Shown here piece by piece: positions 27,097 to 35,789 of a DNA stretch of 64,000 nt. Location of the stretch: assembly GCF_023101085.1 (NCBI RefSeq), contig NZ_CP064703.1:7936001-8000000 (forward strand). The letters run 5' to 3'. Below the pieces are notes generated by a model, which worked only from the letters and a program-made list of their open reading frames with translations, was not told where the DNA came from and did not search any database. Source of the stretch: Bradyrhizobium sp. 170. Lineage in GTDB: Bacteria; Pseudomonadota; Alphaproteobacteria; Rhizobiales; Xanthobacteraceae. Each line of letters starts with the position of its first letter. Within the stretch, counting starts at the first letter, position 1. Made by a program: the position numbers and the translations under genes.

Positions 27097-27170
27097 GAAA
27101 AGGGAGGTTGCGTTAGGTAGGGGGTGCAAATGCAGTCACACTTCGAGCCGCACCTGCGCGCGTGAAGAGA

Positions 27171-27779
27171 TCACCCCGGAACCGAAAAATCAATTCCCGG
27201 CAGCGGCGGGAACAGCTGCGTTGATCCGCTTTGGCCTTCATTGACCAGAACTTGACGAAATAAATTTTGCCGCAGGCGGGCGCGGGCTTCGGCATAGGAC
27301 ATGCTGCGCCCGTACTGCTTCGCCTCCAGCCGCCATGCGCGATAGGCCCGGTTGAACCATGACAGCTCGCCTGACGCTTGCGCCTGTTCGATCTGCTGCT
27401 CGATGTAGTCCACTGCTGCGCGTGCCCGGATCAGCACCACTTCGTGCTCGGTCAGCGCGATGTTCATATGCGCGGCCACGTTTTCGATTTTGCGTTGCGC
27501 GGTCTTGGCTGTGGCGACGAGCAGACCGTCCTCGCCTTGCACGAGGCTCGCGCGGACCTCGCGCGTGATCAACCTGGCTTCCGTTTTATCCCTCACCCAA
27601 AAGGCGGCGGTGATCTGCAATGCGGGCCATCTGCGGCGCAAGGTCAGCAGGCTGTGTAGCAGATCGCGGGACAACGAGACGAACGCAGGCCCTGCAGGCA
27701 GCGCGGCGACGTACACCGCAACGATGCCATGGATCACGATAAACTCACGCTCAGCTCCTCTGGGCAGCTTCAGCGCCAT
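27171..27779 (-). CDS. Phage protein of unknown function, weakly GIY-YIG-like N-terminus
   Basis: 202 aa. The first half (IHGIVAVYVAALPAGPAFVS followed by LSRDLLHSLLTLRRRWPALQ) has the spacing of the T5orf172/GIY-YIG fold (VYV..., V.IG.S.D...RL..L) but with the key residues altered, so nuclease activity is unlikely. The second half is helical and charged. A terminator follows it. The regulatory region with direct repeats lies upstream. Confidence 0.6.
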   Translation of the reverse strand: MALKLPRGAEREFIVIHGIVAVYVAALPAGPAFVSLSRDLLHSLLTLRRRWPALQITAAFWVRDKTEARLITREVRASLVQGEDGLLVATAKTAQRKIENVAAHMNIALTEHEVVLIRARAAVDYIEQQIEQAQASGELSWFNRAYRAWRLEAKQYGRSMSYAEARARLRQNLFRQVLVNEGQSGSTQLFPPLPGIDFSVPG

Positions 27780-27803
27780 CGACGGGGCTCCAACACGCCA
27801 AGG

Positions 27804-27904
27804 TTGATTATTTTTTAATCAAAATGCCACCACTGATCATCCGCATATGCAGATTGTGCCACCTGCAAATGCTCCCTGATCATCCGCATATGCAGGTTGT
27901 GCCA
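27804..27904. promoter_or_regulatory. Control region with palindrome and two 29-bp direct repeats
   Basis: Two near-identical 29-bp repeats at 27833-27861 and 27876-27904 (one mismatch, core ATCATCCGCATATGCA) start 43 bp apart, about four DNA turns. Each contains a TGCATATGC-type palindrome. Beside them at 27804-27822 is TTGATTA-TTTTT-TAATCAA. Direct repeats on one helix face are typical AraC-family sites, and the next gene encodes such a protein. Confidence 0.6.
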
Positions 27905-27984
27905 AGTGCCGATATTTCTCCCTGCGGGAAACCTTGTCATGCTATCTTAATTGGTCTGCCGTCTCCTTTCCGGGGGCCGTAGCC

Positions 27985-28974
27985 ATGAGCCAAGGTCCGG
28001 TCATCCTGCGTCGTGCCGTTTTTTCCCATTTTGAGGCGCTGCGCGATGCAGTGCAGGATGCTCCGATAGACATCGTGCAGCTTGGTCGTGGCCAGATGAC
28101 CGGATCGCTGGCACACCTGTCAATTGGCTCGCTCGGAATCTCGACCGGCTCCTTCTCGCGCGCTCTGCGGGGGCGCGGCCTCCAGAGCCCATACCGATGG
28201 GCGCTCGGCATGGTGCTCGACTCTCCAGCATCGTTCCAGCATTTCGAGGCTAGTCCTGGCGATCTTGTGATCGTCCCGCCTGACCAAGAAATCTATGCGC
28301 GGTACTATGGCGGCAACAATTACGGGTCGATGCTCATTGCACCAAGTGAGCTGTTTGAGTTTATCGAGAGCCAGCAGCCCGGTGCATCGGAAGCTGCAGT
28401 TTGGCGCAGCTCTGTCTCGGTGATCAGCAATGATCCCGCCATCTCTGCCGCCTTCGCCGAGCAATTTCGGATAATCTTGGCGGTGCTTCAGGAGCATGGC
28501 GCGACGATGTCAGCTGCATCTGCCGACTTCTACAAGCGCAACATTCTGGAGATGATGACAGCGCCAGTGCTCAATGGCGTTAGTTATCGAGGCCCGCGAT
28601 TGGCGCAGTCGGCAGTGAAGCTGGTGCGCGATGTTGAACGCTATCTCGTTGATGCGGGTAACCGGCCCATCCATATCTCTGAACTGAGCGGCGTGTTCAA
28701 TGTAAGTCGGCGTCGCCTGCATCGCGCATTCATCGATGTGCTCGGCGTTCCGCCGATCGCCTTCCTGCGCCGCAAGCGACTCGGCGATGTACACGAAGCG
28801 CTGTTGACGGCTGGGCCTGCTGCAACGGTCAGGCAGGTTGCAATCGATCACGGCTTTGGCGAACTCGGCAGGTTTGCTGCTGCGTATCGGCGGCTGTTCG
28901 GTGAGCTGCCGTCGCAGACCTTTCGGCATCGTATCCTGCCGATGATCATTGCGGCGCTCATCTCAGTCCCTTGA
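27985..28974 (+). CDS. AraC-type transcriptional regulator encoded by the prophage
   Basis: 329 aa from ATG 27985 (MSQGPVILRRAVFSHFEALR), chosen over an upstream TTG because a G-rich site precedes it. N-terminal AraC-binding-like beta domain; the C-terminal ~105 residues carry the two HTH units (ISELSGVFNVSRRRLHRAFI; VRQVAIDHGFGELGRFAAAY) ending with the conserved FGELPSQTFR. Its 3' end overlaps the converging gene by 17 bases. Likely regulates itself and the divergent gene through the repeats upstream. Confidence 0.82.
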   Translation: MSQGPVILRRAVFSHFEALRDAVQDAPIDIVQLGRGQMTGSLAHLSIGSLGISTGSFSRALRGRGLQSPYRWALGMVLDSPASFQHFEASPGDLVIVPPDQEIYARYYGGNNYGSMLIAPSELFEFIESQQPGASEAAVWRSSVSVISNDPAISAAFAEQFRIILAVLQEHGATMSAASADFYKRNILEMMTAPVLNGVSYRGPRLAQSAVKLVRDVERYLVDAGNRPIHISELSGVFNVSRRRLHRAFIDVLGVPPIAFLRRKRLGDVHEALLTAGPAATVRQVAIDHGFGELGRFAAAYRRLFGELPSQTFRHRILPMIIAALISVP

Positions 28975-29206
28975 CCCACTCGGCATGGTACGTGTCGTAG
29001 TTTTTACTGATCGATGCGGTGATTTTTTGGTGCAGCTCATCCTGTAGCTTCAGCGCGTCCCCTTTGCTGGCGCTGACAGCGCAGACCAGAAAACTCTGGA
29101 ACGTGGCCGCCGCTGCGATGCAGTTTGCCATCGGCTCACCTCGCAGCGCATCGGACAGCTTGCGCACGACCTCGGCGATTTCGTCGGGCTGCTGCTGCTC
29201 ATCCAT
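28958..29206 (-). CDS. Small helical phage protein, unknown
   Basis: 82 aa from MDEQQQPDEIAEVVRKLSDA; helical, with a FQSFLVCAVSASKGDALKLQ segment. The start overlaps the upstream stop (TGATG). Last gene of the minus-strand replication operon; converges with the AraC gene. Not recognised. Confidence 0.55.
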   Translation of the reverse strand: MDEQQQPDEIAEVVRKLSDALRGEPMANCIAAAATFQSFLVCAVSASKGDALKLQDELHQKITASISKNYDTYHAEWVKGLR

Positions 29207-29841
29207 CAGAACACCGGCACCCGGCAGCTGCGCAGTCCTCGCGCGATGATGCTGCAGCCCTGATCGTGTCGCTCGCGCCATGTGTCGGCATAGCCGCCGC
29301 GCTTGGCGGCGACCCACCCGCTGTCGCGTTCCAGTGAGTGCGCCAAGGCGACCACGTTGACCGCGACCAAGAGATGCACCAGCCGCGCCAGATACTGGGC
29401 AGGCCAGCAGATCGCGGCTTCCATCCGCTGCACGTCCCGGCTGGAGGGCAGCAGGCGAATGCGGTTTTGCAGTTGCTGCGTTCGTTCCAGCTCACCCTGC
29501 TCATGCTGCGCAAGCAAATCTTCCCACTCGTAGCAGTAGGCAGGCCACGCCGCATAGCCGGAACCGCCGCCTATGGGCAGCAGCGCCAGAGTTCGCATTG
29601 CTTCGCACAACCGCCGACCGACATGCGCACCATCCCAAGTTGTGGGAACCTCGTCAAGCAATTCTAGCGTTGACGGTTTGCTCAGCTCCGCTCCAGTCGC
29701 GGGGCCGACATCAAAATCTGCTCCACTCCAGTTCCTGTTCCTGTAAGGAACTGGAAGTGGAGCAGAGACTGTCGGCGCTCCGGTTCGCTCCAGTTTGCTC
29801 CACTCATTATATTGGTCACTGGAGCAGGGGTTATTCCGCAT
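29206..29841 (-). CDS. Phage protein of unknown function in the replication operon
   Basis: 211 aa from MRNNPCSSDQYNEWSKLERT. An N-terminal low-complexity part is followed by a Trp/Cys-rich helical region (GYAAWPAYCYEWEDLLAQHE; RMEAAICWPAQYLARLVHLL). The start lies inside the 3' end of the helicase gene. No family recognised. Confidence 0.6.
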   Translation of the reverse strand: MRNNPCSSDQYNEWSKLERTGAPTVSAPLPVPYRNRNWSGADFDVGPATGAELSKPSTLELLDEVPTTWDGAHVGRRLCEAMRTLALLPIGGGSGYAAWPAYCYEWEDLLAQHEQGELERTQQLQNRIRLLPSSRDVQRMEAAICWPAQYLARLVHLLVAVNVVALAHSLERDSGWVAAKRGGYADTWRERHDQGCSIIARGLRSCRVPVF

Positions 29842-31090
29842 CGCACACCTGCACAAATTCCCTCGGTCGGCGCTGTTCATCGAAGCCCTCCACCACCATC
29901 AAACTGCCCGCTGATAACCACACCTTGATCAGGCCGACGATCTTGGCCTTGTCGGCCTTTTCCTCGACGTCCAGGCCCAGCGCTTTCGCCACCGCCTTGC
30001 CGACCCAGAAGCTGGACCGCACATCCTTGCGCCAGTCGCCGCTGCGGATCGCGACGGCGACCTTGGCGAAGTCGATGCCGGTGATGCCTGACAGCGGATC
30101 GGGGTAGTCCCAATGCGTCACCACGCCGACGCTGTCACCGCCAGCGGGGCCGTTCTCCAGCCAGACGCTGGCCAGCCGGAACCAATCCGACACGGTGACC
30201 GGCGGCGCGAGATTCGCCTTGTCGTTGAATGCGCGGAAGAACAGCCGATGATTATCGACGCCCGCCTTCGCGCCTTCCTCCTCGGTCATCTGGTTCAGCG
30301 CCCGCGCCACGCGCGCCGCATCGGTGAGCGCCTTGGCTCCTCGGCTAGAGTCGGTCGTGACCTCGGTGCCCGCTGGCGCTTTGCGGGTATGATGCACGAG
30401 ATGGACCGCGCAATTCGCCAGCTCGGCGACCCGGCTCCATTCCTTGGCGATCATGTCGATCGCGCTGTTGTCGTTCTCGGACACTTCATGGCAGCTGACG
30501 AACGGATCGACCTCCAGCACATCGATGGCGTGCTCCTTGACCTGCTGCACGATGTTGTCGATGACGGGCCGCAGAATGATGGTGCCGCCGCGAATTTCCT
30601 TGGCGATCACCAGCGCATGATCGCGGCCCGAATTGACGAACAGCCGCTCGCTGATGTCGTCCGCCGTCAGATGGAAATGCTTTGCTGCCGACTGAATTTT
30701 GCGCGTGGTCTCTTCCTGCGGGTCTTCGAGATTCCACAGCCAGACCCTGAGCCTGCGTACCGGCTTCACGCCGAGCAGATCGCGGCCTGAAACCATCGCC
30801 AAGGCCTCGGCGGCGATCAGGGATGACTTGCCGACGCCGCCTGGCGCAATGGTCACGGTCAGGAATCGCCGCACCAGTAGCCGCCCGTACAGCCAGTCGC
30901 GCAGCGGGATGTTCTGCGGATCGGTCCAGATGTACGGCGCAGCGACGAAGACGACGCGCTGCTGCTGCTCGCCTTCCTCGGCCCTGCCGCGCCGCCTGCG
31001 CGCATCATCGAACGGCACGATGATATCGTCTGGCGAAAGCGTCTTGTGATCCTCATCCTCAAAGTCGGGCACAGCGGGCACTCCACACAT
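29831..31090 (-). CDS. RepA-like AAA ATPase / replicative helicase
   Basis: 419 aa. RecA-fold ATPase: Walker A TIAPGGVGKSSLIAAEALAM (residues ~80-90), Walker B AIDVLEVDPFVSCHEV, and AVHLVHHTRKAPAG as sensor region, matching the AAA_25/RepA (RSF1010-type) hexameric helicases. The C-terminal ~130 residues are variable. Paired with a Toprim primase gene just upstream, the usual phage or plasmid replication pair. Confidence 0.85.
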   Translation of the reverse strand: MCGVPAVPDFEDEDHKTLSPDDIIVPFDDARRRRGRAEEGEQQQRVVFVAAPYIWTDPQNIPLRDWLYGRLLVRRFLTVTIAPGGVGKSSLIAAEALAMVSGRDLLGVKPVRRLRVWLWNLEDPQEETTRKIQSAAKHFHLTADDISERLFVNSGRDHALVIAKEIRGGTIILRPVIDNIVQQVKEHAIDVLEVDPFVSCHEVSENDNSAIDMIAKEWSRVAELANCAVHLVHHTRKAPAGTEVTTDSSRGAKALTDAARVARALNQMTEEEGAKAGVDNHRLFFRAFNDKANLAPPVTVSDWFRLASVWLENGPAGGDSVGVVTHWDYPDPLSGITGIDFAKVAVAIRSGDWRKDVRSSFWVGKAVAKALGLDVEEKADKAKIVGLIKVWLSAGSLMVVEGFDEQRRPREFVQVCDAE

Positions 31091-31961
31091 CGGCTTCGTC
31101 CCAGCCTTCCTGCTTCGGTGTTTCGACTTCGACCTGCTTGTCGGCCTTCAGCCAGCGGTCCATGCAAATGCCAGCGGCCTTGTGACCGGGCCTGCACCAG
31201 ATGCCGCCGATCTTCTGCAGCGGATCATGATCGGCCCAGATCACCAGCCGATCGATGTCGCCGATCACCGGGAAGGTCTGGATCAGCGCCGCCGAGCCCA
31301 GCGCCCATGTCGGCGCGCGATCCATCGCGATGCAGGCCAGCCCCGTCTCCAGCCCTTCGGCGATATGCAAGGTCCTGCCGATCTTCGGCTGCAGCTGCAT
31401 CGCCGCGCCCGTGCAGGTGCCGAGCATCATGCCCTTGCCGAACTTCTTGCCGTGACGGTCCAGAAAAATCCGCTGGATGGCCGTTACCGCGTGCGAGTGG
31501 ATCGAGCGCATCGCGATCACGACCGCAGCTTGCTCGCCTTTCTCGCGCGGGCAGCGCGGATGAAAGCGGATATCATCGATCTCGCATGCGACCGACCAGA
31601 GATCGCGGCTCTCGAAATATTTCTGCGCGATGGTGCCCCGGATCGGCTGCGCATCATCGAAGATGCAGCGCGCCAGCGTGCGCAGCATGTGCTCGCGCCG
31701 ATCGCTATGTGTTTCATGTGAAACGCTTTTTTCGGCTCGCGGCTGGTCAAATTGGCTCGCGCCAGACCATAATCCGCGCGAGCGCAGCGCGCCGATAATG
31801 TCCTCGGGCTCGCAGCCCGCCATGCATCTGACCTGCACGCTCTCGCGGCCATCGAAGATGATCATCGAGGGCGAGCGATCCTCGTGCGCCACGCAGCAGC
31901 ACTTCCATTGCCTGCCGGATCGTACAGCGCCGAGCGCCTGGGCGAGCTGTTCAGCATTCAT
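31059..31961 (-). CDS. Toprim-domain primase with zinc-binding N-terminus
   Basis: 300 aa from MNAEQLAQALGAVRSGRQWK. N-terminal CHC2-like zinc finger (CCCVAHEDRSPSM ... VRCMAGCEPED), then a Toprim domain with the metal-binding acidic residues (LHIAEGLETGLACIAMD; RLVIWADHDPLQK). Makes primers at the fork opened by the neighbouring helicase. The start overlaps the methyltransferase stop as ATGA; the stop overlaps the helicase start. Confidence 0.85.
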   Translation of the reverse strand: MNAEQLAQALGAVRSGRQWKCCCVAHEDRSPSMIIFDGRESVQVRCMAGCEPEDIIGALRSRGLWSGASQFDQPRAEKSVSHETHSDRREHMLRTLARCIFDDAQPIRGTIAQKYFESRDLWSVACEIDDIRFHPRCPREKGEQAAVVIAMRSIHSHAVTAIQRIFLDRHGKKFGKGMMLGTCTGAAMQLQPKIGRTLHIAEGLETGLACIAMDRAPTWALGSAALIQTFPVIGDIDRLVIWADHDPLQKIGGIWCRPGHKAAGICMDRWLKADKQVEVETPKQEGWDEADVWSARCARL

Positions 31962-32938
31962 GGCCCAGCTCCGATGCATTGCATCGCGGCGCGGATGAAG
32001 GCGGCGGCGGGTCTTGGATCGATGGCGTTTCCGAGGGCGCGCAGCTTATCCACTCGGGCGGGAATCCCATCAGCCACAAGGTGAAGTCCGGGTTTAACGC
32101 GCCGCACTTTTCCGTCGATGAGGCAGATGGCGAGATCGAACGCGCGGCTATCGCTGGCAGCGCCATCCCCGTCGATGATCGTGAGGCCTTGGCGAAGTCC
32201 GGTCCCGCCTCCGAGGCCCGCGCTGTTGGCCACAGCACCACTTCCGAATTGAAGACCTGCCTCGGCAGCTGATCGAGCCGCTTGCGATTCTTCTCGCGCT
32301 TGATCGACATGCCCGGCGTGTCTTTCCAATCCCGGCTCGATGCCGTTGACCAGAACGCCGCGCCCGCCAGCGTCGTGCCGCGCTTCGGATGCGCTGCCGC
32401 CGCGCCGAAGCCACGCACCTGCGGATTCTCCGCGCTCGATGTCGCGGTGGGCCACAAACCAATATCGATCACGAAGCTGCTCCGCACCCGCGCATGCGGC
32501 CTCGACAGGCAGCGCCCCCACGGCGTAACCCAGCGCCTCCAGATCACCTCGCACAAGTCGGAGCCAGCGAGGAGCGGTCGCAAGCTGTTCGCCAAAGACC
32601 GTTGCAGGTCGTCGCTCGCGGATGAGCCGAGCCCAAGTCGGCCAAAGGTGCCGTGGGTCTGCGTATCCAGCCTGCTTGCCGAGCAGCGAGAACGGCTGAC
32701 AGGGGCAGCTTCCTGTCCAAACAGGTCGAGCGTCAGGCCATCCCGCTCGTCGCAAGGCGAGCGACCATCCGCCGATGCCTGCGAAGAAATGCAGCTGGTC
32801 GAATCCGGCAAGTTCATCAGCGCGAACATCGACAATTGATCGTGTATCGACTTCGCCGTCGGCGATGAGCCGTTCGCTGATGAGATTCCTGAGCCATCCT
32901 GCGGCATAGGCATCAATCTCGTTGTACCAGGCGGTCAA
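31958..32938 (-). CDS. DNA cytosine-C5 methyltransferase
   Basis: 326 aa from a TTG at 32938, which overlaps the previous stop (TTGA). Motif I FDQLHFFAGIGGWSLALRRA, motif IV GSCPCQPFSLLGKQAGY with the catalytic Cys, motif VI-like VFGEQL, and a C-terminal motif X LRALGNAIDPRPAAAF. N-terminal YNEIDAYAAGWLRNLI is typical of phage members. No restriction enzyme gene is nearby, so it probably protects phage DNA. The overlapping 31951-32916 frame is a shadow. Confidence 0.87.
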   Translation of the reverse strand: MTAWYNEIDAYAAGWLRNLISERLIADGEVDTRSIVDVRADELAGFDQLHFFAGIGGWSLALRRAGWPDARPVWTGSCPCQPFSLLGKQAGYADPRHLWPTWARLIRERRPATVFGEQLATAPRWLRLVRGDLEALGYAVGALPVEAACAGAEQLRDRYWFVAHRDIERGESAGAWLRRGGSASEARHDAGGRGVLVNGIEPGLERHAGHVDQAREESQAARSAAEAGLQFGSGAVANSAGLGGGTGLRQGLTIIDGDGAASDSRAFDLAICLIDGKVRRVKPGLHLVADGIPARVDKLRALGNAIDPRPAAAFIRAAMQCIGAGP

Positions 32939-33120
32939 AGCGGCAGCGCTTCCTGCGCCGCCAGCTTGCGGTAGTCCTCGGCAATGGCCTCCATCAGCTC
33001 CAGCTCGCGGTCGCATTGGCGCTTCGTCATCTTGCCGCGATCGACCAGCCGGCCGTAGACGCGCTGCCGGTATCGCAGCTCGCGCTCGGCGCATTGCAGT
33101 TTGTCGTCGGCGGTGATCAT
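32935..33120 (-). CDS. Small helical phage protein
   Basis: 61 aa, highly charged and helical (ERELRYRQRVYGRLVDRGKM, then TKRQCDRELELMEAIAEDYR). Resembles the short charged proteins often found among phage replication genes. The stop overlaps the methyltransferase TTG start. Function unknown. Confidence 0.65.
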   Translation of the reverse strand: MITADDKLQCAERELRYRQRVYGRLVDRGKMTKRQCDRELELMEAIAEDYRKLAAQEALPL

Positions 33121-33128
33121 GATGCTGC

Positions 33129-33431
33129 CTAGCTCAGCCTATCGATCACCGCGCCGACGATGGACGATGGTGCGCCTTGTTCATCGCGCGTGATCGCGCT
33201 TCTGATGTTGTCCAGCTCGGCCCCGTACTGCAGCGCCAGCGAAAGCAGCACCGCGCCGTCGCGCGCTATCGCTTCGACCTGCTCACCGCTCTTGCCGCCG
33301 TTGATGAAGACCTCGCCAAGCGCGCCGTCCTCGTAGAAGCCGAGCGTGATGGTGTGACTCTTCGCCAGCCCGCCGAACGCGATCTCGAAAGTCTCGCAAT
33401 GGCGGCGCTGCGGCATGGTGCGGCGCTGCAT
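33129..33431 (-). CDS. TSCPD-domain protein
   Basis: 100 aa from MQRRTMPQRRHCETFEIAFG. KSHTITLGFYEDGALGEVFI followed by GKSGEQVEAIARDGAVLLSL and SSIVGAVIDRLS corresponds to the TSCPD domain, otherwise found at the C-terminus of B12-dependent ribonucleotide reductases. Here it stands alone. The metal-binding cysteines of the reductase version are absent. Role unknown; control of nucleotide supply is only a guess. Confidence 0.75.
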   Translation of the reverse strand: MQRRTMPQRRHCETFEIAFGGLAKSHTITLGFYEDGALGEVFINGGKSGEQVEAIARDGAVLLSLALQYGAELDNIRSAITRDEQGAPSSIVGAVIDRLS

Positions 33432-33445
33432 GCAGTCCTCCTGCT

Positions 33446-34015
33446 TCAGACAATGGGGTCGTTGGTTCCGACCACGCTCGACCAAGGAATCACGGTGCGC
33501 TGGCGGGAAAGGCGAAAGCGATGGAGCCGCACGGCAGCTGTGATGTCCGCGATCGGCACCACGCGGCACTCGGTCCTGTTGATTGTGTCGGCCATCCGCG
33601 TCGGCGGGAAATCCTTCACGCGCGGCCAGAACCAGTCATGCAATTGCGGGAAGTCGATCCAAAGGCAGTCGAGCGAGTCGTCGCGTTGATGCATGCAGTA
33701 GAGCAGAACATCGCAACGCGCGTACCACATCCAGCCGCTGCGCATGAACCCAGGCGAGGTGCAGCTGTCGGTCTCAAGGCAGATCGCATCATAAGGATCG
33801 CGGCGATCGGGCGCACGCACGATCTTCTCCTCAACGGCGATCGGGATGCGGTCAGCGCGCCAGACCAGCGTGTCGATTCCGGTTTCCTGCTGCTGTCGCG
33901 AGAAGCGCCCGTCATCGAGCAAAAGGAAGCCGCTGTAGGTGCGTTGATAGAACGGCACCAGATACGCATCGCGCATAGGCCGCTGCCACTTGTCATCGCG
34001 AATGAAGTCGTTCAT
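33446..34015 (-). CDS. Phage protein, possible PD-(D/E)XK nuclease fold
   Basis: 189 aa. TGIDTLVWRADRIPIAVEEK shows an acidic residue and ExK spacing like that of the PD-(D/E)XK fold, within a beta-alpha pattern; aromatic-rich after that (SGWMWYARCDVLLYCMHQRD). The start overlaps the stop of the MT-A70 gene (ATGA). The nuclease idea is weak without structure prediction. Confidence 0.6.
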   Translation of the reverse strand: MNDFIRDDKWQRPMRDAYLVPFYQRTYSGFLLLDDGRFSRQQQETGIDTLVWRADRIPIAVEEKIVRAPDRRDPYDAICLETDSCTSPGFMRSGWMWYARCDVLLYCMHQRDDSLDCLWIDFPQLHDWFWPRVKDFPPTRMADTINRTECRVVPIADITAAVRLHRFRLSRQRTVIPWSSVVGTNDPIV

Positions 34016-35061
34016 TCGGCGACCTCCGCTATTGGCTCTTCGCGGAACAGATTGGTGAAGTCAGGCCGTGCTTCGCGCTGGTTGGCCTCGCCATAGGGCG
34101 GGTACGATGCGGCGCGCACGATGTCGTAGAAGGCCTCCGGCTTTTCCGAATGTTCGCCTGGGCGCGGCGCGGTGAAGTGCGTCGGTATGCTGGCCGCCGC
34201 TGGCCGCGTGGTGGTCTCGCCCAGCGTGCCGAACAGCACGTGCTCGGTGCTGTTGCGGAAATAGGAGCCGAGCCCGAAAGCGCCTCCCTTGATCCACGTG
34301 ATGACGACGCGATGCTGGAATCCCCAGTGCGCCATCAGTTCGCAGCCGCGCGCCATGAAATTGTTGGTGACCCAGAGGTAGAGATGGCAGCCAGCCTCAT
34401 CGGCCCATTGCCTGACATCAAGCTGCAGCAGCTGCTCGTGCGTCTGCATCGCATAGCCGGGCTTGGCGCGGCCAGCGACCGACAGCCAGTCGTAGTCCCA
34501 TGCCGGATCGAGGATGAGCGTGCGAAACTTTCCCGCGATCGGCACTAGCCGAAGCACGCGCTGCTCGTCGGCGGCGACCCTGTCGAGGCGGGCCTGCTTG
34601 CCTTCCTCGCGCCGCGCTATCAGCTTCGCGGCGGCGGCCCCGGCGATGGCGGGTGCGCCATTTGGCGCAGCTGATGCCTTTGCTTCGCTGACATTGCTCG
34701 GCTTTTTTCCAGCCGGTGCGCCATTTGGCGCAACGTCCCGGCGCACGGTGGTTTCGCGGACGCCCAGCGTCTTCGCGATCTGCCGGTTCGAGGCCTTCGG
34801 CTGCTTTTCCTTGATCAGCTTCGCGATCTCTTTGCGCTGCTCGGCGACGGGCTTCAGGTTGTCGAGCCGGATCGAGGAGAGGAAGGCGTTGATGTCATCG
34901 AAGCCGGTGCCGACGCCGCACCAGCGATCCTCCTGCAGCAGCCATTTCAACTTGCTGCAGGCGCGCTCGAAGCTGTAGCCCGCCAGATGCACGCCCTCGC
35001 GCAAAGCGCCGTAGGCTTCAAGGGCGCGCGGATCGGGTTCGTGTTTCGCGATGCGCCCCAT
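34012..35061 (-). CDS. MT-A70 family DNA adenine N6-methyltransferase with HTH N-terminus
   Basis: 349 aa from ATG 35061. Residues ~75-125 hold an HTH-like stretch (KASNRQIAKTLGVRETTVRR) inside a ParB/phage regulator-type N-terminus. The C-terminal half is MT-A70: LILDPAWDYDWLS (DPAW in place of the usual DPPW), CHLYLWVTNNFMARGCELMA, and KPEAFYDIVRAASYPP. The start shares a TGATG with the VRR-NUC stop. Probably methylates phage DNA. DPAW is a conservative change. Confidence 0.87.
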   Translation of the reverse strand: MGRIAKHEPDPRALEAYGALREGVHLAGYSFERACSKLKWLLQEDRWCGVGTGFDDINAFLSSIRLDNLKPVAEQRKEIAKLIKEKQPKASNRQIAKTLGVRETTVRRDVAPNGAPAGKKPSNVSEAKASAAPNGAPAIAGAAAAKLIARREEGKQARLDRVAADEQRVLRLVPIAGKFRTLILDPAWDYDWLSVAGRAKPGYAMQTHEQLLQLDVRQWADEAGCHLYLWVTNNFMARGCELMAHWGFQHRVVITWIKGGAFGLGSYFRNSTEHVLFGTLGETTTRPAAASIPTHFTAPRPGEHSEKPEAFYDIVRAASYPPYGEANQREARPDFTNLFREEPIAEVAE

Positions 35062-35510
35062 CACTGCAGCTCCACGCTGGAGCGCAGGATGCCCGCCTGC
35101 TTTAGCGTAGCGACCGCATCATCGAGAGAGGTGGTGACCAGGACCGCGAAGCCGCAGGCGACGAGATGCGCAAGCACTTCTGACTGATCTTCGGACAGGC
35201 GGCCTGTCCTCGCTCTCTTGAGTTCCAACCAGAACACCCGTTGCTCGGGGCCTACGAAGATAAAATCCGGCCAGCCTGGCTGAACGCCCATGCGCTGCAG
35301 GCGCTGGCCGGTCAGCGAATATCTTTTGCCGGTGCGGGGATTGATCCGGTGCTCGCGGTGTTCGCCGAGCGGGAGGTGTGTGAATTTCCAGTCGGGATGC
35401 AGCCAGCGTTTGCAGATGTCGGCGAGCGTGGCGTGGGTTGCGAACTCCAGCGGCGGCGGCGGTGCGATGCCTCGTTGCCTCTTGCCCTTGAACAGCGATA
35501 GCTGGCGCAT
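35061..35510 (-). CDS. VRR-NUC nuclease domain protein
   Basis: 149 aa. GVQPGWPDFIFVGPEQRVFW then LELKRARTGRLSEDQ is the VRR-NUC core (PD...ExK), a PD-(D/E)XK nuclease found alone in phages, probably a Holliday-junction or flap endonuclease. N-terminal ~70 residues are unassigned. Follows the Cro-like gene. Confidence 0.85.
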   Translation of the reverse strand: MRQLSLFKGKRQRGIAPPPPLEFATHATLADICKRWLHPDWKFTHLPLGEHREHRINPRTGKRYSLTGQRLQRMGVQPGWPDFIFVGPEQRVFWLELKRARTGRLSEDQSEVLAHLVACGFAVLVTTSLDDAVATLKQAGILRSSVELQ

Positions 35511-35537
35511 GGCGGCTCCCTCCGCGCTTGATCATCA

Positions 35538-35789
35538 TCAGGCGGCTTGATCCTTGTTGGTTTCGGCTGTGCCGTAGAAGCCCCAGAGAGAGATCGGCGC
35601 GAAGTAGCCTTCGTCCGCGAGCGCGGCGCGCATGCAGAAATAGTATTTGCTCGGGAAGAGTCCGCGATACCTTCGCCAATTGCAGACAGCGGCGCAGGTC
35701 TGTCCAGTGAGGCGACCGACAGCGACGGGGCCGCCGAGCACATCGACTACTTCGTTGAAGGACCAGATCGGTTGGAGACGCCGCGTCAT
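35538..35789 (-). CDS. Cro/YdaS-like HTH regulator
   Basis: 83 aa from the ATG at 35789; a TTG at 35828 would lengthen it by 13 residues. WSFNEVVDVLGGPVAVGRLT followed by GQTCAAVCNWRRYRGLFPSK shows the YdaS/Cro HTH (AVCNWR as recognition helix). It is the first gene of the minus-strand early operon, a position where such repressors control the divergent early promoters. Confidence 0.72.
   Translation of the reverse strand: MTRRLQPIWSFNEVVDVLGGPVAVGRLTGQTCAAVCNWRRYRGLFPSKYYFCMRAALADEGYFAPISLWGFYGTAETNKDQAA

Noticed and set aside
27833..27904. Two 29-bp repeats considered as a CRISPR array
   Set aside because: Only two copies with a 14-base spacer, next to a regulator gene and without cas genes; better explained as operator sites.
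31951..32916. 321-codon minus-strand frame overlapping the cytosine methyltransferase
   Set aside because: The overlapping frame 31958-32938 carries the clear methyltransferase motifs (PCQP, ALGNAI); this one has none and is Ser/Arg-rich low complexity.
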